64,000 nt of DNA from NCBI GenBank assembly GCA_029961685.1, contig JARWKL010000012.1, positions 15,795,227-15,859,226 on the forward strand. The letters are read 5' to 3'. This DNA is from Aristolochia californica (taxonomy: Eukaryota; Streptophyta; Magnoliopsida; Piperales; Aristolochiaceae). The notes below the pieces were generated by a model that was given only the letters and a program-made list of their open reading frames with translations, did no database searches and had not been told where the DNA came from. Position numbers and translations under genes: made by a program. The stretch's first letter is position 1, and each line of letters opens with the position of its first letter. This document shows positions 36,201 to 48,100 of the stretch, in pieces.

Positions 36201-38445
36201 AGAAAGTTATCCGAACAACAAAGATCCTACACATAATTTAAGATACTTGTCTATTCTTAGAGGAAGGTACGTGACATTGTGATAATCGGGAATGACCCTT
36301 GTCTTTCAATGTAGCGGGGTCTCTTTGAGCCAGTAGCCCTGCACCCAATAGTTTCCAGTCCCATATACTGATCCTTTTTTTATATATAAATTTAAAAACT
36401 TCTAAGAGAAGGAAATAAGCACACCAACATTCTCTTCTAATATTTTGATGAAATTCAACTTCAATACCAAGAAATTAATGATAAAAATGAAAAAAAAATC
36501 AACACTTACAGAACCCGAAAGTGTGTTTGCCGTTCAGGGATATCTCCAAAAGTCTTTCCAAGAATGAAGGACCACTGCTGAAATGAAGCGAGAGTTAGAA
36601 ATTTTGTAGGGTTAGGTCGGCGACCAAAAAAAAACAGAACATTAAATAAAAATCTTACCTCTCGTCGGACTGTCTCTTTCGTCTCGTCAGCGAGGAAGAA
36701 CTTCAGATGAAGAAATCGAAGAGGAAGGATAAAAATCGATTGTAAAAAAGAGAGATAATTTACATCCGTCTATATCTAACGTATCAATTCAACGAAATAT
36801 GAACATTTGACAAGGTTTAGGCATCATATATCATCCAATGAGTAAATTTAAGACATCAAAGGTTCACACACAAGATCTCAATTTCCAAAAGATAGAAAAG
36901 GAACTATCAAATCACTTTTGCTAATACATCAAGCCATATAATATTTTAGAATAGCAGTAGATATAAGTTCAATGAGAATTAAGAAAGAATGACAAAAAAC
37001 AACTTTTTTTATTCTTTTTTATAATAAAGAGAAGTTCAATGCAATTAAGAAAGCTCCTGATTCCATTAACTATAATAGAGTATTATTGAACAGAATATGT
37101 TATCAACACTCAAAATCATGAAATAAAATTCCATTGCTAAAATATATCAAGTAACAGTTTGAATACCATTGCTGTTTATTGCTAAAATGTATGATAAACG
37201 TACAAAATTTTATAAGAGGTCAGACACCTAAAAATAAGAAGGCAAAAAAGAAACAAGATCCTACAACATAAAAATATTTGAAAGTCTAGAATAATAACTT
37301 CATTTATGAAGAACAATGGAATTTGAGCAAAAAAATCATTAACAACCAACTATTTTCCAAACATTATAGCACTTGAGCTTAGTAAGTCAATCTGAGATAC
37401 ACAAAAACATAACAAATGACAAGGTGGGGGATTTTTCTCCCCCACCTTTCCTTTCCTTCTTGAATGTCATAACTCAGTATGAAGTTTCTTGGCTCTTAGC
37501 CAGCTAGAATGCAATTGATGGCACACTCAACCAAAAAATTTAAAAAAAAAATTAAGAGAATAAAATAGGTCAACCTTATACAATCTGTATAAAATGATCT
37601 TCCTAGTACGTTGTGACAGTGCATTACCTTCTACCCTTAAATCAAGAACTCACCGTTTCAAAAAATCAAACAGTATCAACACTCAAAATCATGAAATAAA
37701 ATTCATACCAGTTTTCTTCTAATGATTTCTTCCCGAGTGTATTTTGAACTGTCAGCTACAAATATCTACAAAAAAAAAAAAAAAGTTGAGAAAAAGAACA
37801 TTTGTTTATAGAAACGGAGTGTTTGCCGTTCGATATCCAAAAAGACTTTTCAAGAATGAAAGAGCACTGTTGAGAAACAAAGCGAGAGTTAGAGATTTTT
37901 TAGGTTAGCTCGGCAACGAAAAAAAATAGAAAGATTAAATAAAAATCTTACCTCCTTCCGTCGGATCGTCGATTTCGTCTCGTCGGCAAGGAAAAACTTT
38001 AGATGAAGAAATTGAAGAGGAAGAAGAGAAAGAAATCGCAGAGGAAGAAAAGACAAAAATTGTAGAGTAAGAAATCGAGGAATCGAAGAGGGAGAGGGAG
38101 AACGAGGGATTTGAAGACCAAATCCTCCATTTCCCATGAATACCTGCCGACGGATAGCGATTTCTGCAAGAAATCATGCTGAAACGGCATGGAAATGGCA
38201 GAGTGAGGTATGGGTTTTGCAGGCGAAACAAAGAGAGGTTTCCCGAAACGAAGAGAGGTCTCCCAATCCCCGAATCGCTCGTTATATTAACGAGTCAGCT
38301 TGCGAGCCGACGAACCGAACCGGGCTCTGCTCGAGCTCGACTCGTTAATGTAAACTAGTCCATTTCTGAGTTCGAGCTCGGCTTGAGCTCAAAATATAAT
38401 GTTTCGAACGAGCCAAACTCAGAGCTCGGTTCGAAGCCACCCTTA
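33205..38445 (-). mobile_element. hAT-superfamily DNA transposon, 5.24 kb
   Basis: Termini are TAGGGGTGGC at 33205 and, inverted, TAAGGGTGGC at 38445 (9 of 10 match). Flanking 8-bp target duplications are GTGAAACC (33197-33204) and GTAAGACC (38446-38453), 6 of 8 matching. The uninterrupted sister copies read GTGAGACC or a close variant, which fits decay of one original site. Both subterminal regions are rich in CGAGCTCGAGC-type words (33282-33345 and about 38325-38435). The transposase gene is on the minus strand. A 210-bp segment near its 5' side is present twice (36521-36730 and 37819-38025). Confidence 0.9.
34129..36150 (-). pseudogene. hAT transposase, BED finger type, inactivated
   Basis: The gene runs right to left from ATG at 36150. 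The first segment (36150-35773) has a BED zinc finger, with CVHC followed by HMSRHLKRC. The middle (about 35760-35460) and core (35455-34559) follow the plant DAYSLEEPER/RICESLEEPER-like hAT core, including SISVDNAAYND and CPTRWNSTYDMLSSAL. The last segment (34485-34129) contains the dimerisation domain (DVLEWWKVN, then ASESTFSASGRVID). The four segments lie in different frames. Breaks are a frameshift near 35795, a stop near 35690, a frameshift near 35460 and another near 34570. Such a gene cannot supply transposase, so the copy is non-autonomous now. N-terminal borders are as read; UTR introns to the right were not resolved. Confidence 0.9.
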
Positions 38446-38766
38446 GTAAGACCCATTCCTATGTGCCACTTGAAGGTATGTTTGGAACCCTAGAAAAGAA
38501 AAAAAAAAAACGAATTCATGATTATAATTTAAAAAATAATTAGTAAAAATAAAATATTAATTTTTTTTATTAACTATTTTTTAAATAATAATGATCAAAA
38601 ATTTATTTTCCTCTCGTTTCACGTAGGGTAGAAAAACAAACTTGTCCGGCTGAGATTCCCCCGGCGACGGTCTGCTTCGTCGAATCAACCATCAATCGGC
38701 GTCAGGCTTTGACTGCCATTTCTACCGAATCCTTGTACGTAGCAAGATGAAGGTGAGCAGTTGGGC

Positions 38767-39187
38767 CCCGGTCATCCTGATCCGCATTCCCGATGAGTGT
38801 GAAACACTGAATTTATTGTACGACGTTGACAAGTCGAGAGCTCTATAAGCAGGTCAGAGAGCCTACAAAAGCAGTTGAAATAGTACACACAAAAGCAGTT
38901 GAAAAAAATACTGCAGCAGTACATAATAAAAAAGAAGAGAGGAAATTGAAGAGAAACATGTGGTGGCAGATTTTTCGAGCGTAGTGGGGAAGAAGACTCT
39001 GCGCGGTACTCTCACAATCAATGCGACAGCTTTTTCCCTACAGTCAGGAGCACTCCTCACTTATTTTCTCGCTTCTATAAATGCCTTCTTTATCTCTCGA
39101 AATTTGTTCTCACCTTCTTGGCTAAGGGGAAGGAGAACAAGAGGGAAGACAAGCGAGGTCTGGAAACTGATACGTTGAGAGAAGGGG
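38767..39187 (+). promoter_or_regulatory. UVR8 upstream and 5' leader region
   Basis: A candidate TATA box TATAAAT lies at 39076-39082, about 106 bp before the start codon, followed by a GA-rich leader. A short direct repeat AAAAGCAGTTGAAA occurs at about 38868 and 38892. The region starts immediately after the third copy of the triplicated repeat, so the promoter may include repeat-derived sequence. The small plus-strand frame starting ATGAAGGTGAGC (38748) is open for about 30 codons and is not recognised. Confidence 0.45.
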
Positions 39188-42100
39188 ATGGCTGAGAACA
39201 GAAATTCTCGTCGAGTCATTTTGATCTCGACGGGAGCTAGTCACTCGGTGGCTTTGCTATGTAAGATAACCTTGTCTTGGTACTTGTTGGCTTTCTTATG
39301 TTGGTTTGTAGAAACATTTGTTGGGTTGAAGTTATTTTGAGTAAAAATGCGTCGTGGGTTGTTTCCTTACGTGTTCTTTATATTATATTTTGGCTAAGGA
39401 GCTTTCAATATTGGGCTTCTGTTTATTCCTTATGAAATAAGGTTCATTGAGATTCGGTGTTTGAGCTACGTGGCTCCTCCTAATATGATTTGCTTTTCTT
39501 TTCCTAATCACTTCAGTTTTACTTTTTCTTTTTAATGTCTTTTAGAAATTAAGGAACATTCTACCCACTATCTGCAGTCTTGGATCTTCGAGTAGACGTG
39601 ACTAATTCGATTTTTATATTCCCTTTATTGGGTCTGCCCACTCAACCTGTTGGGTCCCTGATGCAAATAGAGAGCACAGATCACAGGCGGAAAATACTTC
39701 TTAAATCATGGAGATAGGATTTATTCAGTTGTTAAAATCTTTAGGCTTTGCTAAGTTGTTTAATTGATTTCCCGTAAGACTGTTGCCATATCGGCAATCC
39801 CGTCATAGTTTGTTTCCTGATTTTCAGATGCAATCCTTTAAAGATGGAGAGATGAGAGAAGAACGACAGTTGCCGAATTTAAGAAAGAAAAATAGAGAGA
39901 TTTCATTAACAGAGAGATTTTGTTCGTTTTTTTTCCCCTCTTGGATGTCAACGGGAGGTTGGCTCTGGAGGTTTTCACCATTTTGGTATCAGAGCGTACA
40001 TTCCGATCCTGAAATAGCCGTTGCAGAAGAAAAAAAAAAAAAGTCTTTGGCGACCTTCTCGTCGCAACCATTAGTCTCCGTTAGCGCTTCAAGAGGCTTC
40101 TCCGTCTCCGGTTTCTCGTTTCCGATATCAACATCAGAGAGATTTCCGTCGCTAAAAGCTTCGTCCACCTCGTTCTCACCTGGTTCCGAAAATCAGAGCT
40201 TTAGAGTCACCGCCGCAGATCTGCCGTTGCCACCGGGAAGAAATCCCGAAATCAAAGTTGCCGCCGCAGACCTTCCTCGCCGTTGCCGTTGCCGTTGCTG
40301 CTGTCGGTATCTGGTTTTTTATTCTCTTACTAAATTTCTTAGTAGAAAGTTTTTCGTTTCGTTAGCGGCAGAAAGTTTTCTTTTGGTCCGAAGGGCAAAT
40401 GGAGAAGACGAACGCTGAATTAAATCAGCGATTTAATTTGAGCCGAGCCGAGCCAAAATCAATTGAGCCGAGCCAAAGGATTTATTTCCGAAACAGAGGA
40501 CGCCGTCGACGAAGGATTTATTTCCTTTATCTGCAAAACACACAGACACCGAGGCGTCACGTTCGAAGGCCTCCTGGTGCAAGGTTTCTTTCTTCAAGGA
40601 ACACAGTGTTTCATGCCGGTTACTCGCAGTGGTAATTCGTACAATATATCGAATAACCAAAATTCAAACACTGATCTACCCCAGCTTCAAGCGCAGATCA
40701 ACCATCTCGCATCTGTTTTGGAACAAATTAATCAAAGGCTGGATACAATGGAGGAACGTCGAACTCGAGATGAGTTTGGACCTCAAAATAGGAGAGTGCG
40801 TAAACCTCCTTCGGAAGATGAAGTGAACGGCAGTGAAGGGTACGAAGAGGATGAAGAATATAGGGAGAGGAATAGGGGATTTGGCGATCATGAAGCTCAT
40901 TTTGGGCGGCATGGTCGTGAATTTCCCAGTGGACGAGGAGGACGTGGCTTCGACCATTACTCTCGTGATGAACCAGCTAAAGGGATGAAGGTGGAAGTCC
41001 TAGATTTTTTTGAAAAGTTGGATCCCAATGCGTTTGAAGATTGGTTGACGGCCATGGAGGATTATTTTGATTGGTTCTCCGTGTCCGAGGATAGAAAAGT
41101 TCGTTATGTTTGTATGAAATTAAAAGGACATGCACGAGCCTGGTGGAGTAGCGTGGAAGAACAACTACGTCGTACTCAATGTGCGCCAGGGTCTAATTGG
41201 GGCGAAATGAAGGAATGGCTGAAAGAGAAGTATTTGCCTATTGATTACGAGCAACTCATGTTTGAAGAGATGCTGCAACTGAGACAAGGAATATTGACTG
41301 TTGATCAGTATACAAACCGTTTCCATGAACTGACTGTTCGCAGCAAGGTGGTGGAAAACAAGCAACAAACACTGGCTCGTTACTGCACGGGCTTACGTAA
41401 TGAGCTGCGTAAAGAGATGCTAATAGCACGACTTCTAAATGTTGATGAAGCTTATCAATTGGCCTTACGAGTTGAAAAAAAAACTGGGATTCTTTATTGG
41501 GAGACGCATGTCATCTACGGATCCCAGGCAGGAACGCGCATCAATACAACAATTCCAGAAACCACCTCTGCTCACAGACCAAGGTAGACACGTCGTGGTG
41601 GGTGACCAAAGAGGAAAGGCCAAACTTACGGGTGATGGACCACAATGCTACAAGTGCAAGGGGTTTGGACATTTTGCTATAGTCTATCCTACGAAAGAAA
41701 AAAATTTGGCTTTTGTGTGTGGAAAACAACTTAGAATGGTTGATACAGTTGAAGGAGTTGAAGAAGAAGAATACGAAGAAAATGACAGTGAAGAGGTGGT
41801 TCTGATTGGAGGCGCACCAACATTTTCCATACCCGCATGGAGCATGGTGGTTGTGCGTTAAATGTCATCATTGACAACGGGAGTGGAATGAATGTTATCT
41901 CTAAAGATGCAGTGGAGTGCTTGGGTTTGACAGTTGAAAAACACCCCATCCTGTATCGAGTAAGCTGGGTTAACGAAGATAACCACATCTTGGTAAAACA
42001 TCGTTGCTTGGTGAAGTTTGCATTGGGAAGAAACTATACGGATGAGGCCTGGTGTGATGTGATCCCTATGACCGTTTGTCACTTATTGTTGGGTCGACCT

Positions 42101-45100
42101 TGGCTCTATGACAGAAAGGTGTTGTATGATGGGTATGCCAATTCTTATTCCTTTAAATTTAATGGCAAGAAATTTGTTTTAAACCCTTTGCAAATTTCTG
42201 AGTTTGAGACCCAACCGAAACAAACAAAAATAGAAAAGGCTGTTCCAGTGCTAACCATTCGGCAGTTTATTCAAGCTCTAAAAGAAGAACAACTAATGTT
42301 GTTGGTGATGAACCGAGAGGTTAAACAAGATGATGGTATTATCCCCAACGAATTTACGAAGATGCTAGAGAAGTTCCAAGACATAATGCCCAATGAGATG
42401 CCGAGACAGCTACCACCATTGTGAGCGGTGCAACATGCCATTGATCTACTCCCAGGTTCTTCCTTGCCCAATCTCCCACATTACCGTATGAGTCCCACAA
42501 AAAATGAAGAACTCAATCGAAAAATTCAGCAATTGCTTGACAGTGGGTTCATCCAAGAAAGTCTTAGCCCTTGTGTCGTACCAGTTCTACTTACACCCAA
42601 GAAAGACAATACTTGGAGGATGTGCGTTGATAGCTGAGCGATTAACAAATTAACGGTGAAGTACCGATTTCCTATTCCCCGACTTGATGACAAGTTAGAT
42701 TTATTCAGTGGAGCATCCATCTTTACAAAAATTGATCTTCGTAGTGGGTATCATCAAATTCGAATCCGTCTCGGAGACGAGTGGAAGACGGCTTTCAAAA
42801 CAAAAGAGGGCTTATTTGAGTGGTTGGTCATGCCCTTTGGACTAACCAACGCGCAAGCACATTTATGCGTGTCATGACGCAAGCACTCAAACCTTTCTTG
42901 GGCAAATTCGTAGTTGTCTATTTCGATGACATTTTGATTTTTAGCCATTGTTTGCAGGATCATTTAGACCATGTGTAGCAAGTCCTTGAAACACTAAAAA
43001 GAGAACAACTCTTTATAAACCGTGGCAAGTGTTTTTTATGAAGAAGCGGGTGTATTTCTTGGGGTTTATTATTTCAGACCAAGGGGTAGAAGCCGATCCT
43101 GCCAAGGTTCAAGCAATAAAAAGTTGGCTGGCTCCTTGCAATTTTTTTGAAGTGTGCAACTTTCATGGGCTGGCAACATTCTATCGGCGTTTTATACGGA
43201 ACTTCAGTACCATCATGGCCCCATCACCGAGTGTTTGAAGTCCAAACAATTTTTTTGGACTACATCTGCCAATAACGCCTTCAATGAGATCAAAATGAAA
43301 ATGGGAGAGGCCCCCGTTTTGAAGCTTCCAGATTTTTCCAAAATATTTGAAGTTGCATGTGACGCATCGCATGTAGGTGTGGGAGGAGTACTCAGCCAAG
43401 AAGGACATCCTATTGCCTTCTATAGCGAGAAACTCAATGAGGCCCGTCGGCGCTATTTGGCATATGATATGGAATTTTATGCTTTGATTCAAGCTCTTAA
43501 AATTGGCGTCCTTACTTGATTCATAGAGAATTCGTTCTCTTTACTGATCACGATTCGTTAAAACATTTGAATGCTCAAAGTAAGATGACCGCACGGCATG
43601 CTCGGTGGATGGATTTTCTACAACAATTTGACTTCGTTATCAAGCGTAAGTCTGGAACTGAAAACAGAGTCGCAGCAGGTGGCCCCATTTGCTGGTGATA
43701 TCATCAGTTAATACTTTGGACTTTGACAACTTTAAGCCGCAATATTCTACAGATGCAGACTTTGGCGCTATTTGGCATCAGCTCATAGAAAACACAAATG
43801 CAACTAATAAAGAATTCTCAGTCAAAGATGACTTTCTATTCCACGGCAATCGACTGTGTATTCCGTGCAGCTCTTTCAGAGAATTTGTTATTTCAGAGCT
43901 TCATGGAGGGGGCTTAGCAGGGCATTTCGGTGTTGATAAAACATTTGTCATGGTCTTTGACATGTTCTTTTGGCCCTGACTACGTCGCGACGTGCATAAA
44001 GTTGTGGTTCGTTGTCGGGTTTGTCAAATAAACAAAGGCACCAAACAGCAAGCGGGTCTCTATACCCCCCTTCTCATTCTAGATAGGCCTTGGCAGCACC
44101 TTAGTATGGATTTTGTGCTTGGATTACCCAAGACCCTACGACAGCATGATTCCATAATGGTTGTGGTGGATCGTTTTTCGAAGATGGCTCATTTCATTCC
44201 TTGTCACAAGACTTATGATGCTTCCAAAACAGCGGCACTATTTTTTCAAGAAGTTATTCGGCTACATGGCATTCCAGCTACCATAGTGTTCGATTGGGAT
44301 GTTAAGTTCATGAGTTATTTTTGGAAGACTTTGTGGGCAAAAATGGGGACAAAACTTCTGTTTTCCAATGCATTTCATCCTCAAACCGACGGCCAAACCG
44401 AAGTGACCAACCGGAGTTTGGGAAATTTAGTAAGATGTTTAATAGCAGACCATGTAGCAAGTTGGGATTTCGTATTACCGCAAGCTGAGTTTGCTTTCAA
44501 TAACTCTGTTAATTGTTCCATTGGTTGCACACCATTTGAAGTGGTATATGGTTTTCGCCCCAAAACTCCACTGGACCTCCACACTCTAGCATTGCCTTCT
44601 CGACCCAGTGAAGCTGCGTTGGATTTATCTACTTACATGAAGGATATCCATGAGGAAGTTAAGCGGCGTCTGTCCCTCAGCACTGAAGCATATTCTACCG
44701 CTGCAAATACTAAGCAGAAGGACAGGCAATTTCAGGTTGGCGATAGGGTTCTTATACAATTAAAGCTTGAACGTTTTCCTCTTGGGAGTTTCAACAAGCT
44801 ACATGCTCGACGTGCAAGACCTTTTAAGGTGGTTAAGAAGTTGGGTCCTAACGCCTATGTCATTGACTTACCTGCTGACTATGGCATCAGTCCTGTTTTC
44901 AACATTGAAGATCTCACTCAATTTCATGATCCGGAAGAACCAGTGCCAGCAGCCTCGGATCTAATTACCCCACAAGAAGCAGTTCTTCGTGTTCCAAAGA
45001 ATACCGCCCCAAGAGATGAAATTGTGTCGATACTCGATCACCAGTTTGTTACTACACGGCGTGGAGGATATTACAAATTTTTAGTACAATGGAAAAATCG

Positions 45101-48100
45101 TCCCCAATCTGATTTCGTTTGGCTACAAGCTTTGGAACTCAATTGACTTCACCCCGACTTATTTGCTGTCTATGTTCTTCAAAACTTGCCAGAGTCAAGT
45201 TCTCCTGAGTGGCCGGCAATTGATGCAAATAGAGAGCACAAATCATAGGCAGAAGATACTCCTTAAATCATGGAGATAGGATTTATTCACTTGCTAAAAT
45301 CTTTAGGCGTTGCTAAGTTGTTTAATTGATTTCCTGTAAGACTCGGTTACTATATCGACAATCCTATCATAGTTTGTTTCCTGATTTTCAGATGTAATCC
45401 TTTAAAAATGGAGAGATGAGAGAAGAACGGCAGCTGCCGAATTTCAGAAAGAAAAATAGAGAGATTTCATTAACAGAGAGATTCTGTTCGTTTTTTTTTT
45501 TTCCAACTTGGACGTCAACGGGAGGTTGGCTCTGGAGGTTTTCACCAGTCCCCTAGGCGAACAGTTCAAAGTTCTAGTTGATAAACAATGATGGATGCAT
45601 ATATGGCCGTTTAACTATATCTGTTTTTAAAAGAAGCGAAAGCTTCAGTTTACCTATAAATCTGATTGAAAAGAATTGGCGTCTGAAACGATTGAGAACA
45701 GTAATATGATCTGTGATTGCGTTACTGGTTTCTCAACAACTATGAATCTCTCTACGTTTGTTGATTGTTTCTGACCATGTTTAGGTCAGTCACAAATTTT
45801 CTTGGTCACCTTACTGATTTTTGAACCCAAGGAAGGTGGAGTTGGGAGTTTGAGAAACAATGATACTTAAGTTGTTATGTTAGAAACTTAGCATTGAAAA
45901 CAACAACTACACAGCAGAACTCTAATGTGTTGAACTGGCAAAAATGTAAATTAGCTTGTAAATCTAAGGATCTAATGGACCTCATTCCTGTTAAATTGGT
46001 TGACTGAGAACTATAAAACTCCTAAGGAAGCAATCCTGAACTTTATTCGTGTTGAACTGAATTGTAATATCTGCTGGTGTGTGGCATGTCTTTCTAGCCA
46101 CATAACTTTTAAGTGTGTTTTTTTTTTTGAAGAAGTGTGTAAAACTTTTAAGTGTGTTTTTAACAATCTATTCCTTAATCATTCTTACTTGTTTAAGTCT
46201 GTATATTATTTTGTGCAGCTTTTTAATTTTTTTCTGTTTTATAAATTATTCACGCTCTTTCTTCATTAAGATTTGCTCAATGAGTTGTTCATTTATGCTT
46301 TAAATTATAAATATTTTTATATTTTAGTTTAGTAACTTTCAAAAAATATATTTGTAGTAGTAGTTTCTAAATTTATTTTATGCATATTTTTGATTATATA
46401 TAAGAAATTTATCCAGCTTCATTTTACTCATATTTTCGGTTTATTTCAGCTGGCAATGTTGTTTGCTCTTGGGGACGGGGAGAAGATGGACAGCTTGGTC
46501 ATGGAGATGCTGAAGACCGACTTGTTCCAACGAAAATGAGTTTTTTGGATGGCCATGACATAGTCTCTATTACTTGTGGAGCTGATCATACAACAGCATA
46601 CTCAGAATCGCGGCTTCAAGTATATAGTTGGGGATGGTTTGTCTTCTTAGTTCTTGTCCCTTGATTTTTTTCTTTGATAACCCTGTGTTAAGGTTAAATG
46701 CTCTTGTTTTTCTCTAGTGAACAAGTATGCAATGTGCCTACTGTAATTTCAAGTTGGTCCAATTTACCTTTTCTTTTGTGTTTCATTTTTCATGCATACA
46801 TGATTCAGTATGACTTGATCATCGGGTTGCTGAAGTTTATAATTGTTCTCCAGTTGATTCTAGCATATATGGTGTTCCATTTGGTAATATAGATTAGGAT
46901 ATTAGACTAAATTATTGCACCGAAAGGAACACAGGACTGGTAAACCTGAATGGAGTTTTAAATATGTGTTGCTTTACAGAAGCTGTAAATTAAGGTATGC
47001 ACCTTTTGTATTGATGAGAGGAATAGAACTTATACTGAAGGCTTCACTTTCTTCTGGTTAGCGGGAATAGTCCCACATAGTAAGTGTTAAGATCCTATGG
47101 TTATTTGTTGGGAAATGATCTCCTAACTTTAGCTAGTCATTTTGAGATGAATATGACCCAACTTGAACATAGTATAAAAGGAAGAGTTTTGTGTTGTTGG
47201 GCCAATTTGTGCCCTGTTTTGCTTGTACGCATGTGTTGTTTACGTCTCAGGCTTGCTGTTTATTTGTATAAGCCTGACCGTGAGGAGAGGTGTTAGATAA
47301 GCATTAAAAAAGATCATATGGTTATTAATTGATAAGCGACCTGCTAACTTCAGCTTGTCATGTTGGGATGGACTTGAATCCAACTTTAACAGTTTTGTGT
47401 CTTTCTTTTGTTAATAATAGTAGGAAATGGACATTTATAAAATAAAATAATAATAAATGGAGGATTTCTAATTTAAGTGAATACAAGTGTTATAATCTCA
47501 GTCTCAAACTTTCTTAGAGTAAATCCTCAAAAATTCCAGCTATAAGAACAATGGGGGGAGAAAATGATTGGCACTCCAAAAATTTGACAAGTTATGCTTT
47601 ACCACCTATTGATGCTTAGCTAATTCCCGAAAATTTAAGATTTGTTCATGAGCTCCTAGCCAAATAAGACAGATGGCGTTTGGAGGACCACACAGCCTCC
47701 AAAACTGATAAATCAATGAGCAGTTGCAAACTTGAGAATTAGAGGTCAAAAATCAATTATATGATGCTGATGCAAACTGGGTGAAAGGCTCCAATCTCCA
47801 AAGAGGGTACCAGGATCACTCCCTTTAAACAACGAAAAAAAATCTAATAATTGTGACAAATGTCCCAATTTCAGCATCTAAAAGATGTCTCCTGAAATTT
47901 AATATATTGCCCACAAATTGTTTTCTGGCTGACTGTAATTATCTCAATTAACTTTCACTGAAGTTAGGAGATTATGAGAATGCAAAAACACCAACATGAG
48001 AGAAAGAAACCAAGTAGAGTAGAAGAAAAGAAAGAAGGACAGAAGAGAAGAGAAGATGAAGAAGGTCTTACTCAAACCTGGGATCCACACCTTGATTTTT

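Larger units (their letters stand above)
31862..38766 (+). repeat. Three tandem copies of a 0.5-0.6 kb sequence, third split by hAT
   Basis: Copy 1 is about 31862-32432, copy 2 is 32433-33050 (618 bp), and copy 3 is 33051-33204 plus 38446-38766. Each ends AAGATGAAGGTGAGCAGTTG followed by GGC. Shared blocks include GGTATGTTTGGAACCCTAG and CTGCTTCGTCGAATCAACC. Copy 1 lacks about 28 bp present in copies 2 and 3. Copy 3 lacks a block of about 110 bp around the ATTTATTTATT stretch. Copy 2 has an extra small duplication of CCATTTCTACCGAATC (about 32980-33015). The third copy runs directly into the UVR8 upstream region. Confidence 0.85.
39659..45547 (+). mobile_element. Ty3/Gypsy chromovirus in UVR8 intron 1, both LTRs present
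   Basis: LTRs are 39659-39980 (322 bp) and 45221-45547 (327 bp), both TGATGCAAATAG to GGTTTTCACCA. About 28 differences were counted by eye, near 91 percent identity, so the insertion is old. The target duplication GTCCC flanks both ends (39654-39658 and 45548-45552). The element lies in the same orientation as UVR8. Short LTRs, an initiator-tRNA primer site and a C-terminal chromodomain suggest the Reina-type chromovirus group; the clade is inferred. Confidence 0.93.

Noticed and set aside
38748..38849. Conserved small frame (MKVSSWAPV start) as the first exon of a gene
   Set aside because: Only the first seven codons recur in the three repeat copies, and the frame stops after about 30 codons. 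It could still be an upstream frame in a longer UVR8 transcript, but nothing supports that.
39783..40418. 211-codon frame as an extra protein of the chromovirus
   Set aside because: It begins in the 5' LTR and covers the primer site and leader. Its serine/arginine-rich text shows no domain, and gag starts at 40613.
40460..40620. Pararetrovirus (caulimovirus) insertion
   Set aside because: No movement or coat protein motifs were seen anywhere; the reverse transcriptases found here lie in Copia, Gypsy or LINE contexts with their usual neighbours.
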